Shown here piece after piece: positions 24,761 to 35,886 of a stretch of 64,000 bases of DNA. The notes beneath the pieces are model-generated. The model worked only from the letters and a program-made list of their open reading frames with translations. It made no database searches and had not been told where the DNA came from. Location of the stretch: the NCBI GenBank assembly GCA_027922465.2, contig BQMF02000201.1:620001-684000 (forward strand). Reading direction: 5' to 3'. The position numbers were made by a program, and so were the translations under genes. This DNA comes from Turritopsis dohrnii (lineage: Eukaryota; Cnidaria; Hydrozoa; Anthoathecata; Oceaniidae). How positions within the stretch are numbered: position 1 is the first letter of the stretch; each line of letters begins with the position of its first letter.

Positions 24761-25070
24761 TCTAAATAATAATCCGCGATTGTGTGTCACACTTTTATTT
24801 TAGAGAGTGATAAAGTTTGTTGAATTTTACGATCAAAATCTTCTTAATCGTGGTCATATTCTTCCTTAGGCCATGCGTTTTTTCACGATTATTATATAGT
24901 AGCACGTGCCGTGATGTCAGTTTTTTTATCGTCACAATAAGGCGATTCAAATTTTCGTCACGGGGAACACCTTGATTATTTTATCACTTTTTCCGACACT
25001 GGATTTGCGTACATGATTTTCAGAGTTAGATGTGGTAAAAAGTTTTACCCGGGTTACTAGTCTATCTATA
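24761..25070 (+). mobile_element. non-autonomous Helitron 13
   Basis: TCTAAATAATAATCCGCG start, common TTTAGAGAGTG block, hairpin GGTAAAA-a-gTTTTACC, CGGGTTACTAG end. 310 bp. Confidence 0.65.
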
Positions 25071-25201
25071 TATACTAATTCGCTTTGAGTTGCGATTCTA
25101 TGATTTATTTTTTCGTCACGGGGTACGTACACGGGAATGGTGGATTTGACCTAATGTTTTCGAAGTTAAGTTCGGTAAAAAGTTTTTACCCGGGATACTA
25201 G
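25071..25201 (+). mobile_element. minimal Helitron 14
   Basis: Only 131 bp: the 5' TCTATCTATATATACTAATTC fused to the final part of a type b element ending GGTAAAAAGTTTTTACC, CGGGATACTAG. Probably an internal deletion derivative. Confidence 0.6.
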
Positions 25202-25767
25202 TCTTATTATAATAATCCGCGCTGTGCATCCCACTTTTATTTTAGAGAGTGATATATTTGTTTAATTTTTACGGTCATCGTCCTCTTATGTGCGCGTAAA
25301 ACCACGTAGACGCGAGAGACACTTTTTTCACGATCATTCCAAAAGCACGTGGCATCATTTGACGTCAGATGTTTTTATGATCACGGGGAATCATTGCATT
25401 GCATCCCCAATCGAACGCGACGTTTTTGGGGAAATATCTCGAGAACCAATAGGGATAACTGACGTTTTTTAGGGTCTGCGATACGGGTGACCGGGTGACG
25501 CAACATTTGGGCCCAAATTTTGTTTGGTACTGCGGCCATGACGTCATCAATATCTTTGATCGACGATATCTCTCTAACGGTTGGTCGTAGCGAAACGATC
25601 CCATACATTTTTTTGATCAGTTTTTCAAGCTCTACAACATGGTTACATTTTCGGTTTCCAATTCCTAAATTGAAATTTTCATCACAGGGATTGTTCACGA
25701 GAAAGGCGATTTTGACCCATCCTTTTCGAAGTTAAGTTCGGTAAAAAGTTTTTACCCGGGATACTAG
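25202..25767 (+). mobile_element. non-autonomous Helitron 15 (type b end)
   Basis: Common 5' end, GCATTGCATCCCCAATCGAA body as in elements 10-12, but the type b 3' hairpin GGTAAAAAGTTTTTACC and CGGGATACTAG. Confidence 0.7.
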
Positions 25768-26318
25768 TCTTATCATACTAATCCGCAATAGTGTGTCACA
25801 CTTTTATTTTAGAGAGTGATATATTTAGTTTTAATTTACGGTCACCGTCCTCTTATGTGCGCGTAAAACCACGTAGATGCGAGAGACACTTTTTTCACGA
25901 TTATTCCAAAAGCACGTGGCATCATTTGACGTCAGTTTTTTTATGATCACGGGGAATCATTGCATTGCATCCCCAATCGAACGCGACGTTTTTGGGGAAA
26001 TATCTCAAGAACCAATAGAGAAAACTGACGTTTTTTAGGTTCCACGATACGGGTGATGGGGTGACGCAGCATTTGCACCTAAATTATTTTTGGTACTGCG
26101 GCTATGACGTCGTCAAAATCTTTGATCGGTGATATCTTTTCAACGATTGGTCATAGCGAAACTATCCCATACACTTTTTTGATCAGTTTTTCGAGCTCTA
26201 CAACATGGATACACTTTCCAGCTGCGGTTGTGTGATTTAAATTTTTGTCACGGGGTTTGCACACGAGAAAAGCGAACTTGACTTAAATTTGGTAAAAAAT
26301 TTTTACCCGGGTTACTAG
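25768..26318 (+). mobile_element. non-autonomous Helitron 16 (type b end)
   Basis: Close to element 15; the hairpin is GGTAAAAA-at-TTTTTACC, then CGGGTTACTAG. It is the last plus-strand unit before a gap in the array. Confidence 0.7.
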
Positions 26319-27181
26319 TACATAATATGATTATCTAAAAATTGGAACTTTCGATAAGTGGAACTATTTTTTTGGTCCCTTGAGCAATTCATATAAGTGG
26401 AACTTTTCCAAAAGAAAATTCATTCACAGCACGTTCGAATCATTTTAATCAAAACATTCTTTTTTCGAAACAAATCACCATGTGGAACATATATATCTAT
26501 CAAGCATTTTCTTTTGTGTCGAACTAGCGTTTCCTACCTTCGAGATGTACCGTATGTATCAATAAGGCGAGAGACATGGGTTTGAGGTTGAACGCAAGCC
26601 TTTTGATGTACATTCTACAGGTCTCAAACAAAGGTTCATGATAAAATATCAAAAAATCACTGCGATGAAGAGCATTTTTACCGAAATAGTATGCATATTT
26701 CTACTGAAATGCACTTCTTCGCAGTGATTTTTCAAAAATTTGCCTAATGAGTAGGTGCAGGATTAGAACATCGAATTTGGTTCATTGTTTTTGAATAGGT
26801 TATATACTTGAAAGTTGAGATGAAAACACACCAGAAGTGAAAGATTTATTTAGATTATTTAGATTGAGCTAATTCTTTTCAAGTATGACTCGATATATGA
26901 CTAAAAAGATCCAATAATGTCTATATGATTTTCAGGAGACTTCATTTATGTATGAGAAAGAAAAAAACCAGGAACAATTTTTTTTCGGCAAAATACAATT
27001 CAGTATTACTTTCGGCACTCATTAATACAACTTCTAGAGCGAGGAAGAATACAATTTGTTGTTGAAACTTTGAGTTGATTTTCCAAGTCAATCAAAGAAA
27101 GGAAAAGAGTTAAGAAGCCTGTTGTCATTGGAAACGTTACAGTCATAAGTCCAAATTAGTTCTCCAAGTTTAGTTATAATA
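26319..27181. other. gap in the Helitron array
   Basis: No gene. It contains an inverted repeat at about 26647-26740 (AAAATCACTGCGATGAAGAG against CTTCTTCGCAGTGATTTTTC), a small hairpin MITE-like unit with a degenerate relative near 41545-41640. A fragment at about 26565-26600 resembles the end of the long-TIR element at 10643-13109. Confidence 0.5.
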
Positions 27182-27749
27182 CTAGTATCCCGGGTAAAAA
27201 CTTTTTACCGAACTTAATTTCGAAAAGGATGGGTCAAAATCGCCTTTCCCGTGAACGATCCCCGTGATGAAAATTTCAATTTAGGAATTGGAAACGGAAA
27301 ATGTAACCATGTTGTAGAGCTCGAAAAACTGATCAAAAAAATGTATGGGATCGTTTCGCTACGACCAACCGTTAGAGAGATATCGCTGATCAAAGATTTC
27401 GATGACGTCATATCCGCAGTACCAAATAAAATTTAGTCCCAAATGATGCGTCACCCCATCATCCGTATCGCTGACCCCAAAAAACGTCAGTTATCCCTAT
27501 TGGTTCTTGAGATATTTCCCCAAAAACGTCGCGTTCGATTGGGGATGCAATGCAATGATTCCCCGTGATCATAAAAACATCTGACGTCAAATGATGCCAC
27601 GTGCTATTATACTAATCGTGAATGTGTCTTGCGTGGGCGAACTGCCGCTATATGACCACGATTAAGAAGATTTTGACCATTAAAAAACAGAAAAACAAAC
27701 ACTCTCTAAGTTAAATGCGTTGCACACAACGCGAATTAGTATGTATAGA
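27182..27749 (-). mobile_element. non-autonomous Helitron 17, minus strand
   Basis: On the minus strand it starts TCTATACATACTAATTCGCG and ends GGTAAAAAGTTTTTACCCGG, GATACTAG, followed by T. The body is as in elements 15 and 16. Confidence 0.7.
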
Positions 27750-28064
27750 CTAGTATCCCGGGTAAAACCTTTTTACCGAACTTAACTTCGAAAGAGATGT
27801 GTGAAATATTTCCGTGTACGTAACCCGTGACGGAAAAATAAATCATAGAATCGCAACTCAAAAACATCCCAGGAGGCGTCGCTCGCCACCCATGTTCAGT
27901 ATGCGTTGTGTCGCAGAATTTAACTCTTGCAAGAGTTTCTTTTCAGGCATTAATTTTTTAATTCATTTCTTACATTCAGAAAATTTAAAACAGAAACAAA
28001 TAGCAACATGGCTCAGAATATATATATTCATACGCAGAAGAGAAGTAACTTTAATGTAAAAATA
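27750..28064 (-). mobile_element. Helitron 18, minus strand, 5'-truncated
   Basis: The 3' end abuts the 5' TC of element 17. The sequence matches the final ~300 bp of the long type (the part at 15128-15462) and is cut off where element 19 begins. It is also joined CTAG|TC. Confidence 0.65.
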
Positions 28065-28384
28065 TCTTATTATACTAATTCGCGTTGTGTGTCACACTTT
28101 TATTTTAGAGAGTGATATATTTAACTAAATTTTACGTAGGATTTCCTATATTATCCGCGTAAAACCACGCAGCAGTGAGAACGTTTTTTTCTCTATAATG
28201 ACGTCAGATTCAACTGTATCATTGATTTGACGTCAGTTTTTTTTATCAGTACATACAACAACTTTTATACGCGTACACGGGATTTGAATAAAGAGATCAT
28301 TTTCGAAATAAAAACCGGTAAGAAATGTTTTACCTGAAATGCATGTCGATCGTTGGCGGCGTGCGACGACGCCTTGGCGTCTAG
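28065..28384 (+). mobile_element. non-autonomous Helitron 19 (type a end)
   Basis: Inserted A|TCTTATTATACTAATTCGCG; body and GC hairpin with GGCGTCTAG as in elements 1 and 2. Confidence 0.75.
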
Positions 28385-28711
28385 TCTTATTATACTAATT
28401 CGCATTTGTGCATACCACTTTTATTTTAGAGAGTGATATATTTAACTAAATTTTACGTAGGATTTCATATATTGTCCGCGTAAAACCACGTAGAAGCGAG
28501 AACGTTTTTTTTCTCTGTAATGACGTCAGATTCTACTGTATCATTGATTTGACGTCAGTTTCTTTTCATCAGTACATACAACAACTTTTATACGATTACA
28601 CACGGGATTTAAATAAAGTGATCATTTTCGAAATAAAATCCGGTAAGAAATGTTTTACCTGAAATGCATGTTGATCGTTGGCGGCGTGCGCGACGACGCC
28701 TTGGCGTCTAG
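28385..28711 (+). mobile_element. non-autonomous Helitron 20 (type a end)
   Basis: A head-to-tail copy of element 19 ending GGCGTCTAG before TGTACATG; the right boundary of the array. Confidence 0.75.
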
Positions 28712-28739
28712 TGTACATGTACATATAATGTAAATGAAG

Positions 28740-28904
28740 AAATAGTATTTTGATTTCAATCGGTAAAAAAATTTCTTCGGACCACGTTTTATAAAAATTA
28801 CACAGACTTTGTGTAATTTTCATGTCACGTGACCAGCATCCGCCAGGGTCTTCTTCGCCGCCATCCGTATATTGAATAGGCAAGAGACCCTGGGTTCGAG
28901 GTTG
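28740..28904. mobile_element. solo end of the long-TIR (Mutator-like) family
   Basis: Matches the right end of the element at 10643-13109: TTATAAAAATTACACAGA, CATGTCACGTGACCAGC, CCAGGGTCTTCTTCGCCG and terminal CCCTGGGTTCGAGGTTG. The left end was not found, so the copy is truncated. Confidence 0.7.
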
Positions 28905-29127
28905 AAAAAAACCAATACTACAGACCAGACTTGAACTCGTGATGTCATGTAAACAGAAACAAAACACTGTCGATACTTTAGTTTGACTTTAGTCGTCTCT
29001 CAAGTATAAATATGTGTTATGCATATATGCGTTTTGATTAAGAAAACGATTATCAAGGTGAAAATGCTCGTAAGACGAACAGTCGTGCAGGAGTCGATAG
29101 AAAAAGATCTCATCACTTGGATGTTGA
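28905..29127. other. spacer without recognised features
   Basis: Nothing seen beyond short unsupported frames. Confidence 0.4.
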
Positions 29128-30190
29128 CAATTAAGAAATATGAAGTTAGATACATGACAAAATCCGTGATTTGATTTTGACGAGTGAATCTTTAAATTTA
29201 ACATAAAATTATCATCTTTTTTGAGATCTGTTGCTTCAATTCATAGATCAATATTTGTATTTGCCAATTGAACAATTCAATTTGGCGTTTCATTGCTTCA
29301 AATTATTAGTTGAATATTTCAATGAGTTAATTTGTAAGCACATTCTACCGGTTCAAAGTTTCAAATGCATGTTTTAAACAGGTCATTGAAGAATCTATAC
29401 TGAAATTTTGAATCCAGCACATATGTAATACTTCGGGTCAGTATTTTCCCCGTTCTTTCGCGCTTGTTAGCTAAAGATAAGATGGCGTTTAATATGCAAA
29501 GACAAAGTCCTAGAGAGTTATTTATTGACTATAGGCTGGGAGGTTTTCGAAAAGCATGGAAAAGACTGTCGGAGTTCCTGATATACAGCATTATTAGTCG
29601 AAGAATGTCCACCAGCCCTACCACCTTGATGATGAACACCATTTTGCAGCTGTTGACCTCATGGTGGTTTGAGTTTCTAGCCTCCTGACGCTCTCTTTCA
29701 AGTATCCTTAGAGATTCTTCTATATAATTCAGGCACTTTTTTCATTCTCGTCTATCTCATCCTCGACAAAATTTCCAAGCATCATTCCAGTATTACTTTC
29801 TTTTTCGGCTGCCATGTTTATACGAACGGCGTGCAAATAATTTAGTTTAATAATACAGACCAGATTATTAATGTTTTTCATTTGCAGACCTAATACATTT
29901 CCCATTTATTTTTTCATAGACAGATTTAAAAATCTTGACCTTCAAATTGGAGTATCGAATTATCGGATCTTCAAATTGAAATATTGAATTGAAACATTGA
30001 ATTTGCGTGAATATGTCTCACTTATCACACTATGTCTCACTACCTCGATCTTCAAATTGAAGATATAAATTCTAAAACAAAGAAAAGAAAGATTTATTTC
30101 ATCAAATTAAAGGTATTAAATCATTATAATGAAAGATTCACTTATCAAAATCAAATGATGAATTTTGTCATGTATCTAACTTCATAAAGA
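29128..30190. mobile_element. 1.06-kb foldback-type element
   Basis: Arms of about 90 bp at 29128-29220 and 30110-30190 are inverted copies (ATGAAGTTAGATACATGACA; TTTGATTTTGA.GAGTGAATC). The interior has scattered CTTCAAATTGAA/TTGAATATT words in both orientations. A short plus-strand frame (from ATG at 29481) resembles nothing known and is not annotated as a gene. Confidence 0.6.
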
Positions 30191-31811
30191 AATTCTTAAA
30201 ATAGTATTGAACTTTCGAATGACATCATTACTTTCATCTAGCCAATCAACTAATCATACCATGTGATATGAAGTTTTAATCTTGTTTCCAGTGCCCTTCG
30301 ATTAATAGGAATGCTATTAATTGAATTGTTATCAAATGATACTTTGTATTTTTCAGGCACCGGAAATGAAATTGTCTCGTTTCGTGTCATTCACTTTGTT
30401 TGTGTTTGATAATGGTAGAAAATGATTGGCTAAAAGTCCTAAAAGTCATATGAAAAAGTAAATTCTTGTTTCGATACTTTCTTTGTAGTTTTGCTCTACT
30501 GGAAGAGCAAGCAGTTGTTTGGCTTATTCTTGAAAGTCCATTGAAGTATTATTCTCGAGAACACTTTTGTTGACAGGGCAGTTGTTTTATGATGGAGGAG
30601 GGCATGATGGACAGTAAGTTTTATTGGTCAGCGCGTTAAGCAGCTGATCTTTCATTAGCGTTTGTCCGTCCCATATGTCCACAGTGCTAGCCTGGAGTCC
30701 TCATTAAAAGCTGATAGCACTTACAAATAAGGGTAGAACAGAGGCTATTTGTTAATCGTGGCTTCATTCAGATTTTTCAGATAATTTATAATTACAGTTA
30801 CTTTTTCAGGGTGAGTGCGGCCTCAAATTAAAACATGAGTTTTACGGTTTGCCCAACACACAGATATCATTTTGGAAATAACAGCTAAAGGAAAGGGTCA
30901 TTTTACACTAGAGAAGTAAAGAAATTCGTAATATTATCACCATATATTATAATTGAATCTGTTATTATTATACTGTTCAGTTAGCTAGGGCTGATTTTGT
31001 GTTTTGTGCTATATATTGTTGGTCTGGGGAGTTCGAGAGAGCTCTGCTGCCTCTAGGACCTGATATTACATCGGATATGTATATGTTATTTTTTATGTAT
31101 TCATACAAATGTGTCCATCAATAGGCAAGCTTTCAATATCACTTTATCCTGTCTAAAATAAAAAATTATGCACACAAAAATAAAATGTGTATATAGAAAT
31201 CTAATATTATCTGGTCATCCACAAAAATTAAAGCATTTAGTTACCTGTGGTGAAAGTGCGTAGTGCACTAATCCAAAATGACTCTAACAATGATATTCTG
31301 TGTTTGTTGTAATGTAGTAATGTGTTAATTATCAAGCAAAATACGTTTGTAAACTCTATATATACATCAATCATCACTTTCGACATGAACGTTGTCTTTT
31401 CAATAATCAACATTGAACAAATGAACAAATTACCTGTGTGGAGTCATTATAAGTCTCTTCACTTATTTAAAGTCTTGTCATTTTTTTTTTAATTTCTTCA
31501 CTTATATATATTTTTTGTATCGTAAATTGTTTTATACTCTGTATCTCTGCAAGACCAGCAGTCTCTTTCGTTTTCTTAATCTTAAATAATCGGCAGTTCT
31601 ATTGCATGCCTTTTTTATTTTCAGTGAAGAAGGCAAGAATGTATGAATGGTGCATTACCACTCATAAAGCTCATGGTAGTTTTCAACATTATCAGTTATT
31701 TTTAGTCATTCCTTTGCAGAATTCATCTTTGTAATGTGCGTGAGAAGCTTGCTTTTGAACTCATTGTAATCATTAGAATAAAGGTCTGCGTGAAATTTTG
31801 CGAAGTACCTT
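30191..31811. other. gene-poor stretch with a possible first exon
   Basis: Mostly unrecognised AT-rich sequence. 30639-30700 is an inverted copy of 38690-38780 (CAGCTGATCTTTCATTAGCG in common), a dispersed repeat. A candidate first exon of the downstream gene at 30589-30613 is listed separately. Confidence 0.4.
30589..30613 (+). other. candidate first coding exon of the death-domain/helicase gene
   Basis: ATG ATG GAG GAG GGC ATG ATG GAC A followed by GTAAGT. It encodes MMEEGMMD and ends in phase 1, exactly what the first recognised exon at 38997 needs. Against it: the intron would be 8.4 kb, the exon is only 25 nt, and a dispersed repeat starts within 30 bp. Weak. Confidence 0.2.
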
Positions 31812-32190
31812 AAGGGGATTTTTTTTGCGTGGACTAATTTTTGCAAACCAAGGTTTGAAAACGTTTTGCGTGGATTAAATTTTCCGAGTCAGAGCTTCTC
31901 AAGGAAAATGTTTGGATTTGATTTTGCGAATGTGCACAAAGTGCAATGTGTGTATTTTATAATATAGTTTAGAGGTAGCAGCGAAAATCGTCATTTCCAT
32001 GCCTGCCACATTGCAAAACCAATGGGTGCTTGATAAGTGTTAATAGGCACTGAAGCAAAAAAATGAGCAAATAAAATCATCAAATTTTGCGTGGATTATT
32101 TTTTGCCAATCGTTTGTATATCTTGAGGTTTTGCGTGGATATATTTTATAATTCGCAAAAATTAATCCACACAAAAAAATCCCGTTTAGC
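31811..32190. mobile_element. MITE with AGGGGATTTT termini
   Basis: Left end TTAAGGGGATTTTTTTTGCG and an internal run of GCGTGGATTA words; right end rich in CCACACAAAAAAATCCC. A shorter relative with better ends lies at 53379-53532, where the flanks suggest a TTA target duplication. Possibly a PIF/Harbinger-type MITE. Confidence 0.6.
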
Positions 32191-33255
32191 TTTTTTAAGG
32201 AATTGGTAACTTCTTTTGATTTTAATGCAATCCTGCATTTATTCGCCATCCGATTTTATTCAATTCACTTCAAAGACTATCGTATTTGTTAATTTTGCTA
32301 GTATAGCGAAGTATTGGTATCGTCGTTCTATCTCCATGACATTTTGAACGATCTCACTAAAGTAAATAATTGCATATAAAAGCCATTTGTATAATTGCGA
32401 GTTGAAATTCCGCTACCTTTATCAACTATTGTGTCTCACAGCAGTTTTATGAACAGTATATATTTGTTAGAATTGTGAGAATGCAATATAGCGAAATTTT
32501 CGACTTCCAAGGCGTCTTGTTTCATTTGTAATGGTGTCCTTAGATAGCATAAATGAAAATCAATTGATAAGTATTTGTATCTTTAATTTCTAGATAAACA
32601 TTTTATTGAATTAAGTTTTGTTGCACAATTTGGCGCTGACCTTCAGGCCTCTTGGCCTCTTGTTTGATTTCAAAGGCTTTAGAAATCAAATTATAATTGT
32701 TTTCCCAACTTCCCTCTTTTTCAGCTGAAGATTGTCTAAAATCCCTTAGTGGGAAAAATTAAAAATAATTTCTTGCAATTCTGCTCTATAACTTTTTTTT
32801 CTATAACTTTGTAACTCCTGATTTTACAATAATGGAAGCGTTAAAGAAACTTTAAAAAAAAAATACTACATTCGGGCTATTTTGAAGCTTTTTCAATGAA
32901 ACGAGGGGCTATTAATCCCAAAAAATCCCGAGAATACCATGTTATAGACGAGCTTCCAATGTTAATTACACTTTTATACCTTGTACATACTAAAAATCAA
33001 ATACAATGTACGAAAATAGATAGGAAGTGCTAATGTGTATTGAAACTTTCTAATGTCGATTGTCTTTAAGGGGACTCCAGAGAACCAAATAAAGTGACAA
33101 CATTTAGAAGTGTATAAAGAGACTTTTATTTCCTGTGAGGCTGCGTGCGCATACTCACAGGAAAATGACTTGATTAATGATATTCTATGTTGCAATATAC
33201 CGTAATTATCGAGCAAAGAACACATTACGTCACTAAGAAACTCATCTATTCCTCG
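32191..33255. other. unrecognised intergenic or intronic sequence
   Basis: No gene, repeat pair or RNA recognised; AT-rich with short unsupported frames. Confidence 0.35.
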
Positions 33256-33421
33256 TTAATTATATGGTTGATTACATTTAGCTTAGACTTGTAAGGGGAG
33301 ATTACAAAAATCAGGGTGATTACAAAAATAAGGGTGATTACAAAAATCAGGGTGATTACAGATTAATCGCCCCGCTCTCCCCTTACAAGTCTAAGCTAAA
33401 TGTAATCAACCATATAATTAA
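33256..33421. repeat. perfect 45-bp inverted repeat with tandem core
   Basis: Arms 33256-33300 and 33377-33421 are exact reverse complements over 45 bp (starting TTAATTATATGGTTGATTAC). The 76-bp loop holds about four copies of an 18-bp unit GATTACAAAAATCAGGGT. It could be a very young hairpin MITE. Confidence 0.85.
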
Positions 33422-33639
33422 GTTGTTAAATTCCCACTGGAAATTATGCCACAAGTTATATATGGTAATTTGTTACGGTAATTAAAATTAATTAATTTGT
33501 TAAACGGTTATTAAAGTTATGGTTATTTCCTTTTCGGAAATTTCGAGGCAAGATCTGCTTTGACGTAATTTCCAAAAATATTTTCAGTGGGCAGTGCTGT
33601 TTGACAACACTGCATAATTTTTATATTATTGAAAACCTT

Positions 33640-34104
33640 ATTTTTTCCTCTTTCCAATGATGTATTTTTTTCGAAATTGGAAAAATAGAAGAGGAGAAAA
33701 TCGAAAAAATAACTCTAGAAAAACTCATTATTTTCTTAACGATCAATTAAAACAAAAGTTAACAACCATATCTTTATTGTTTAAAGGTGCAAAATCTTTT
33801 ATGCCGTTTTGTGACATCTGAGACTCTCAATTAAAGTAATTGCTCACGTAAAAGTTTTTCAAACGTGCGTAACATTGGTTTTGTTAAAGTAAAAGCGATA
33901 AAAAATTGTTACATAACTGTTTTTGTTTTCGGAAATTGATCTTATTGTTAAACATCTTAATTGATCGTTAAGAAAATAATGAGTTTTTCTGGAGTTATTT
34001 TACGATTTTCTCTTTTTCTATAAAAATTATCATCATCTAACGATCAGAATTTATTGATATATAAGCGATTATAATTCTTGTTGCCACTTTTTTGAAACAC
34101 ACTG
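33640..34104. mobile_element. Tc1/mariner-like MITE fragment (ACAGTGTGTTTCAAAAAA family)
   Basis: The right end reads TTTTTTGAAACACACTGTA, the inverse of the left end at 60876. The body matches the element at 60878-61478 (AATTGATCGTTAAGAAAAT; GTGCGTAACATTGGTTT), with an internal inverted portion. The left end was not found. Confidence 0.55.
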
Positions 34105-34126
34105 TATAATAGTATTAAACAATATA

Positions 34127-34924
34127 CAGTGTGTCCACGAGAAAGTGGGTCACTCATTTAAAAAACAAATAACTCTTTGAATTTTCACCAACACAATGCG
34201 GTTTTTATACCGTTGGAAAGAAGATTTTTTGAGCTTTCCAAAAATATAAGTTGTTATTTGTAAAAATGTTTATTTTAAAGGATATTAACTATTTTTTCTT
34301 TCGACACGGTTGTTAATTTTGTAATGATCAATAAAACAGACTTTTAAAGAGCAATTAATTCTCTGTTTCGTTGAAACAACCGCTGTTGGTGATGTTGTGA
34401 TAAGTTTGTCACGAAATATTTTGAATAGGCACAAACTTTTCTTCATTGTGTAAACTTACCTTAAGGTTTTTATTATGATTTAATAACTTTGTATTCCCAA
34501 CGCTTTGCCAAAATCTTTATAAGGAAAAAAACTTTAAGAAGGTTTTTAAAATCTTCGTGTATGATTTTTAGAAATAAAACTTTGATGTTTCAAGTTTGTA
34601 AAAAAATATGTGTTTCCACGTATAAATGCAGTATAAATGCAGCTTTATCACGACATTTTAGTTTTTCACGACTTTCCATATTACTCGAGTCATTAACTTC
34701 TATTCAAGCAAGCGTTAATCGATCATTATTGATTTAATTGCGAGGTTTCATGGTAAAATCAATTATATCTCCCTAAAAATTTATTTTTTCTATTAAGAAG
34801 GTCAAATATTTAGAAAACTCAAAAAATCCTCTTTCCAACGGTATGAAAACCTCATTGCATTGGTGAAAATTCGAAAAGTTATTTGTGTTTTAAATGAGTG
34901 ACCCACTTTCTCGTGGACACACTG
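34127..34924. mobile_element. 798-bp TA-flanked element with ~110-bp TIRs
   Basis: Ends CAGTGTGTCCACGAGAAAGT and its exact inverse CTTTCTCGTGGACACACTG, flanked by TA on both sides. The inverted arms continue through the TTTATACCGTTGGAAAGA region. TA duplication and CAGTGTG ends are of Tc1/mariner type. No transposase frame inside. Confidence 0.8.
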
Positions 34925-35886
34925 TACTTTGGGATAGACATTATAAGCAAATAACTGTCAAAGGCAATCAAAAACCTCTACTAAAATCTCTACTAACATT
35001 ACATTCCAAATTAGAAAAAAAGAGAGTTATATATTTTCAACAAAAAATAAGGGCTTAGAATGATGATTTATCAAATTAAACTCAAGTATTCAGATTTAAC
35101 ATTATTTAGTTCAAAAACATATGTTCACACACATTATTTTATCAGAATAAGAACTCCTAAACATACTGTAAATGTGATGAATACAGTGCGGTAACTGGCG
35201 GGGTGTGTTGGGTGCGATCACACTGCCCTCGGATTTAGGTTGCCCTTTTCTCTTAGCAAGCAATTTTTCATATGCTTGTAATAAGAAAAAGGTTATTCGT
35301 AATTAGAAAAATTAACAGTAATTAACAGTTCATATATGTGATCATGGAATTCATTCATAGTAAATTCTATTTAGGAAGCACACTCAATCAGATTCTTTCA
35401 TGTTATTATCATTTGTCTCAATCCTGTTGTGTATTAAAAAATTACGTTGGTTTTCTGAAATTCTTGTTGTAGCTATATAATATACAACGTCACGTTTTTA
35501 CTTGCAGTTTTTGTTATATACATTATATACTCTTTGAATTAACATAACAGAGTTTTCTCCACATAAAGTAAAGGGCTCGACAGCTCCCTTCATTATGGCT
35601 GTGTTGTGCCATGATGTGTTTTCATGTCAGGTTAATGAGTCTTTAGCCTGGCTGATAAAATTTCGCCTTTGCTCTAATGCCACAGCTTCAATCCTTTACT
35701 GTTCCAAGAAATTAATTACTAATCATTGTAGCACTGTTGTTATCATCAATAAACAATAAATATCAGTGACATTTTTTAGATATAAATATTTTTGTTTCTG
35801 TTTTTCACACGTTCATTCAAAATATAACACAAAACATTCTAAGAAAACACTGAACTAAAATCATTTATTTCCATCATTTAATATTT
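34925..35886. repeat. left part of a duplicated segment (copy 1)
   Basis: 34925-35060 matches 55893-56030 (TATAAGCAAATA.CTGTCAAA; CTCTACTAACA), and 35331-35886 matches 59930-60480 (GTGATCATGGAATTCAT; TCTCAATCCTGT). It is non-coding. The two copies carry different later insertions. Confidence 0.65.

Noticed and set aside
5272..28711. CRISPR-like or satellite array
   Set aside because: Units differ in length and content and have Helitron ends; there are no short regular repeats with unique spacers.
29464..29688. 74-residue frame as a host exon
   Set aside because: No splice signals in suitable phase and it sits within a foldback element.
34127..34924. Possible gene at 34489-34737
   Set aside because: It lies inside an element with long TIRs, is Lys/Ser-rich and resembles nothing.
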